Position numbers and translations under genes: made by a program
The notes under the pieces: model-generated
The model's input: the letters and a program-made list of their open reading frames with translations, nothing else
What the model was told of the DNA's origin: nothing
Databases searched by the model: none
Shown here: positions 63,187 through 64,000 of the stretch, one piece after another
How the letters are laid out: each line of letters opens with the position of its first letter
How positions within the stretch are numbered: position 1 is the stretch's first letter
Source: Planctomycetota bacterium
GTDB lineage: Bacteria; Planctomycetota; UBA1135; UBA2386
Length of the DNA: 64,000 nucleotides
Direction of reading: 5' to 3'
NCBI GenBank assembly: GCA_016713175.1
Contig: JADJPQ010000013.1
Location: forward strand, 1-64,000

Positions 63187-64000
63187 CGATCCCTCCCGCT
63201 GCTGCTGCCGGTCCGGGTCGGTGCGCGATCCGGTTCCGGTGGCGTCGCGACGCGACTGCGACTGCCATCGGCGCCGACGCTGCGGACGCCGACGACCATG
63301 TCGTCGAGCACGACGCCCGGCAACACCGCGCTCAGCGCGCCGGCGCGACGACCGGGTTCGACCACGACATCGGTCCGCCGCACCGCACCTTGCCAATCGG
63401 GCGCGGTCGTCTCACGCCAGACGAACTCGCAATCCTCGACACCAGCCGGCAAGGTGAACGCAATCCTGGTGTCATAGCGATCGCGCAGCAGTGCAGCGCT
63501 CTGCACCACCGGCGGCGGCGGCGCCGAGGCCAGTTCGGCCAGGGTCGCGACCACGACCCGCGCGACGTTGGCCATGAACGCGAAGTCGCAGAACTCGGGC
63601 AGGTCGCCGTACGGGCGGCCGTCGCGTTCGGTGACGTTGGCGTGCTGGCGCGAGAAGTCCTCGCGCGGCTCGGTCAGGCGGATCGCCGGATAGCCGGCAT
63701 CGAAAAACGACCGATGGTCGCCGCCGCGACCGTAGCGATCGCCGCGGAAGATCAGCTTCACGGTGAATCCGGGCACGTGCGTCGCTGCCGCGAACGTGCA
63801 GGCGCGGGCCATGCTGCGGCCGTAGCTGTCGTTGCCCGATGGGGCGTAGCTGAAGCAGCGCAACCAGGAGTCGTGGCGTTGGCCATCCATGCCGAGCGTG
63901 TTGCCGACGATGTCGCAGGTGATCATGCCGTCGACGTTGGCGCTGGCCTTGGCAAGTTCCTCCGCATGGGCGGCGGAACCGAGCAGACCCTGCTCTTCGC
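63183..64000 (-). CDS. M28-family zinc aminopeptidase (5' part cut by window end)
   Basis: The visible 272 or so codons are the C-terminal part of a larger protein running past the window edge; no start is seen. EEQGLLGSAAHAEEL carries the catalytic and metal Glu pair of M28 peptidases, GMITCDIVGN the next metal Asp, and GGDHRSFFDAGYPAIRLTE the metal-binding His, in the usual order and spacing. After about residue 150 of the visible part, a beta-rich C-terminal domain follows (PPPPVVQSAALLRDRYDTRI, TGSSSGRDR at the end). It would remove N-terminal residues from peptides outside the cell. It is the first visible gene of the minus-strand operon. Confidence 0.85.
   Translation of the reverse strand, partial: EEQGLLGSAAHAEELAKASANVDGMITCDIVGNTLGMDGQRHDSWLRCFSYAPSGNDSYGRSMARACTFAAATHVPGFTVKLIFRGDRYGRGGDHRSFFDAGYPAIRLTEPREDFSRQHANVTERDGRPYGDLPEFCDFAFMANVARVVVATLAELASAPPPPVVQSAALLRDRYDTRIAFTLPAGVEDCEFVWRETTAPDWQGAVRRTDVVVEPGRRAGALSAVLPGVVLDDMVVGVRSVGADGSRSRVATPPEPDRAPTRTGSSSGRDR

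Overview
The window is about 64 kb of very GC-rich, densely coded bacterial chromosome with about 46 protein genes and no recognisable RNA gene, insertion sequence, phage or CRISPR array. Gene content points to Planctomycetota (inference). The clues are secreted proteins ending in a GCxGxxGxP-type C-terminal domain, a carboxypeptidase-regulatory repeat protein, many lipoproteins, MoxR/DUF58/Bat modules, and wide use of 4-base ATGA or GTGA stop/start overlaps inside operons. TGA is the ordinary stop codon here, which matters for the main finding.

Main finding: at 17988-18779 a gene for an exported lipoprotein form of peptide methionine sulfoxide reductase (MsrA) has an in-frame TGA exactly where the catalytic cysteine of the GCFWG motif belongs. 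The frame continues through the whole MsrA domain. A perfect 7-bp hairpin with a 5-base AGTTC loop starts 12 bases after the TGA and fits the bacterial SECIS layout. The gene is best read as a selenoprotein (Sec71) that a standard gene caller would break in two.

Layout. 1-2.3 kb: outer-membrane-like protein, short protoporphyrinogen-oxidase-like flavoprotein, parvulin lipoprotein. 2.4-17.9 kb (minus): six genes joined by 4-base overlaps: pepsin-like/thioredoxin protein, membrane protein with a Pro/Ala-rich tail, MoxR ATPase, DUF58, BatA-like protein, and a 2698-residue VWA-TPR giant. 18-31.6 kb: selenoprotein MsrA, DUF502, YjbR/MmcQ, TPR protein, acyl-CoA dehydrogenase, galactokinase-like kinase, parvulin, DUF1294, threonine dehydratase, DUF547, N6-adenine methyltransferase-like protein, secreted PPC-domain protein. 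31.6-42 kb: regulatory-repeat protein, NtrY-like histidine kinase, TPR lipoprotein, cysteine dioxygenase, unknown protein, SAM methyltransferase. 42-49.7 kb: triple-repeat secreted protein, divergent Ser/Thr kinase, lipoprotein metalloprotease, HEAT-like protein, unknowns.

49.7-53.8 kb (minus) holds an LpoB / COG3014-like / YcfL lipoprotein cluster, in which the middle gene is split from its signal peptide by a frame change, followed by a glycine-zipper lipoprotein and an archaeal-type ornithine cyclodeaminase. 54-58 kb is a second MoxR-DUF58 module ending in a TgpA-type transglutaminase. 58-64 kb (minus) is an operon of an M28 peptidase (cut by the window end), a large lipoprotein, a tandem pepsin-like lipoprotein, a degenerate histidine kinase and an acylphosphatase.

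Much of the window serves the cell envelope: exported proteases, isomerases, repeat proteins, and chaperone-ATPase (MoxR) modules. The exported Sec-MsrA would repair oxidised methionines in that compartment.
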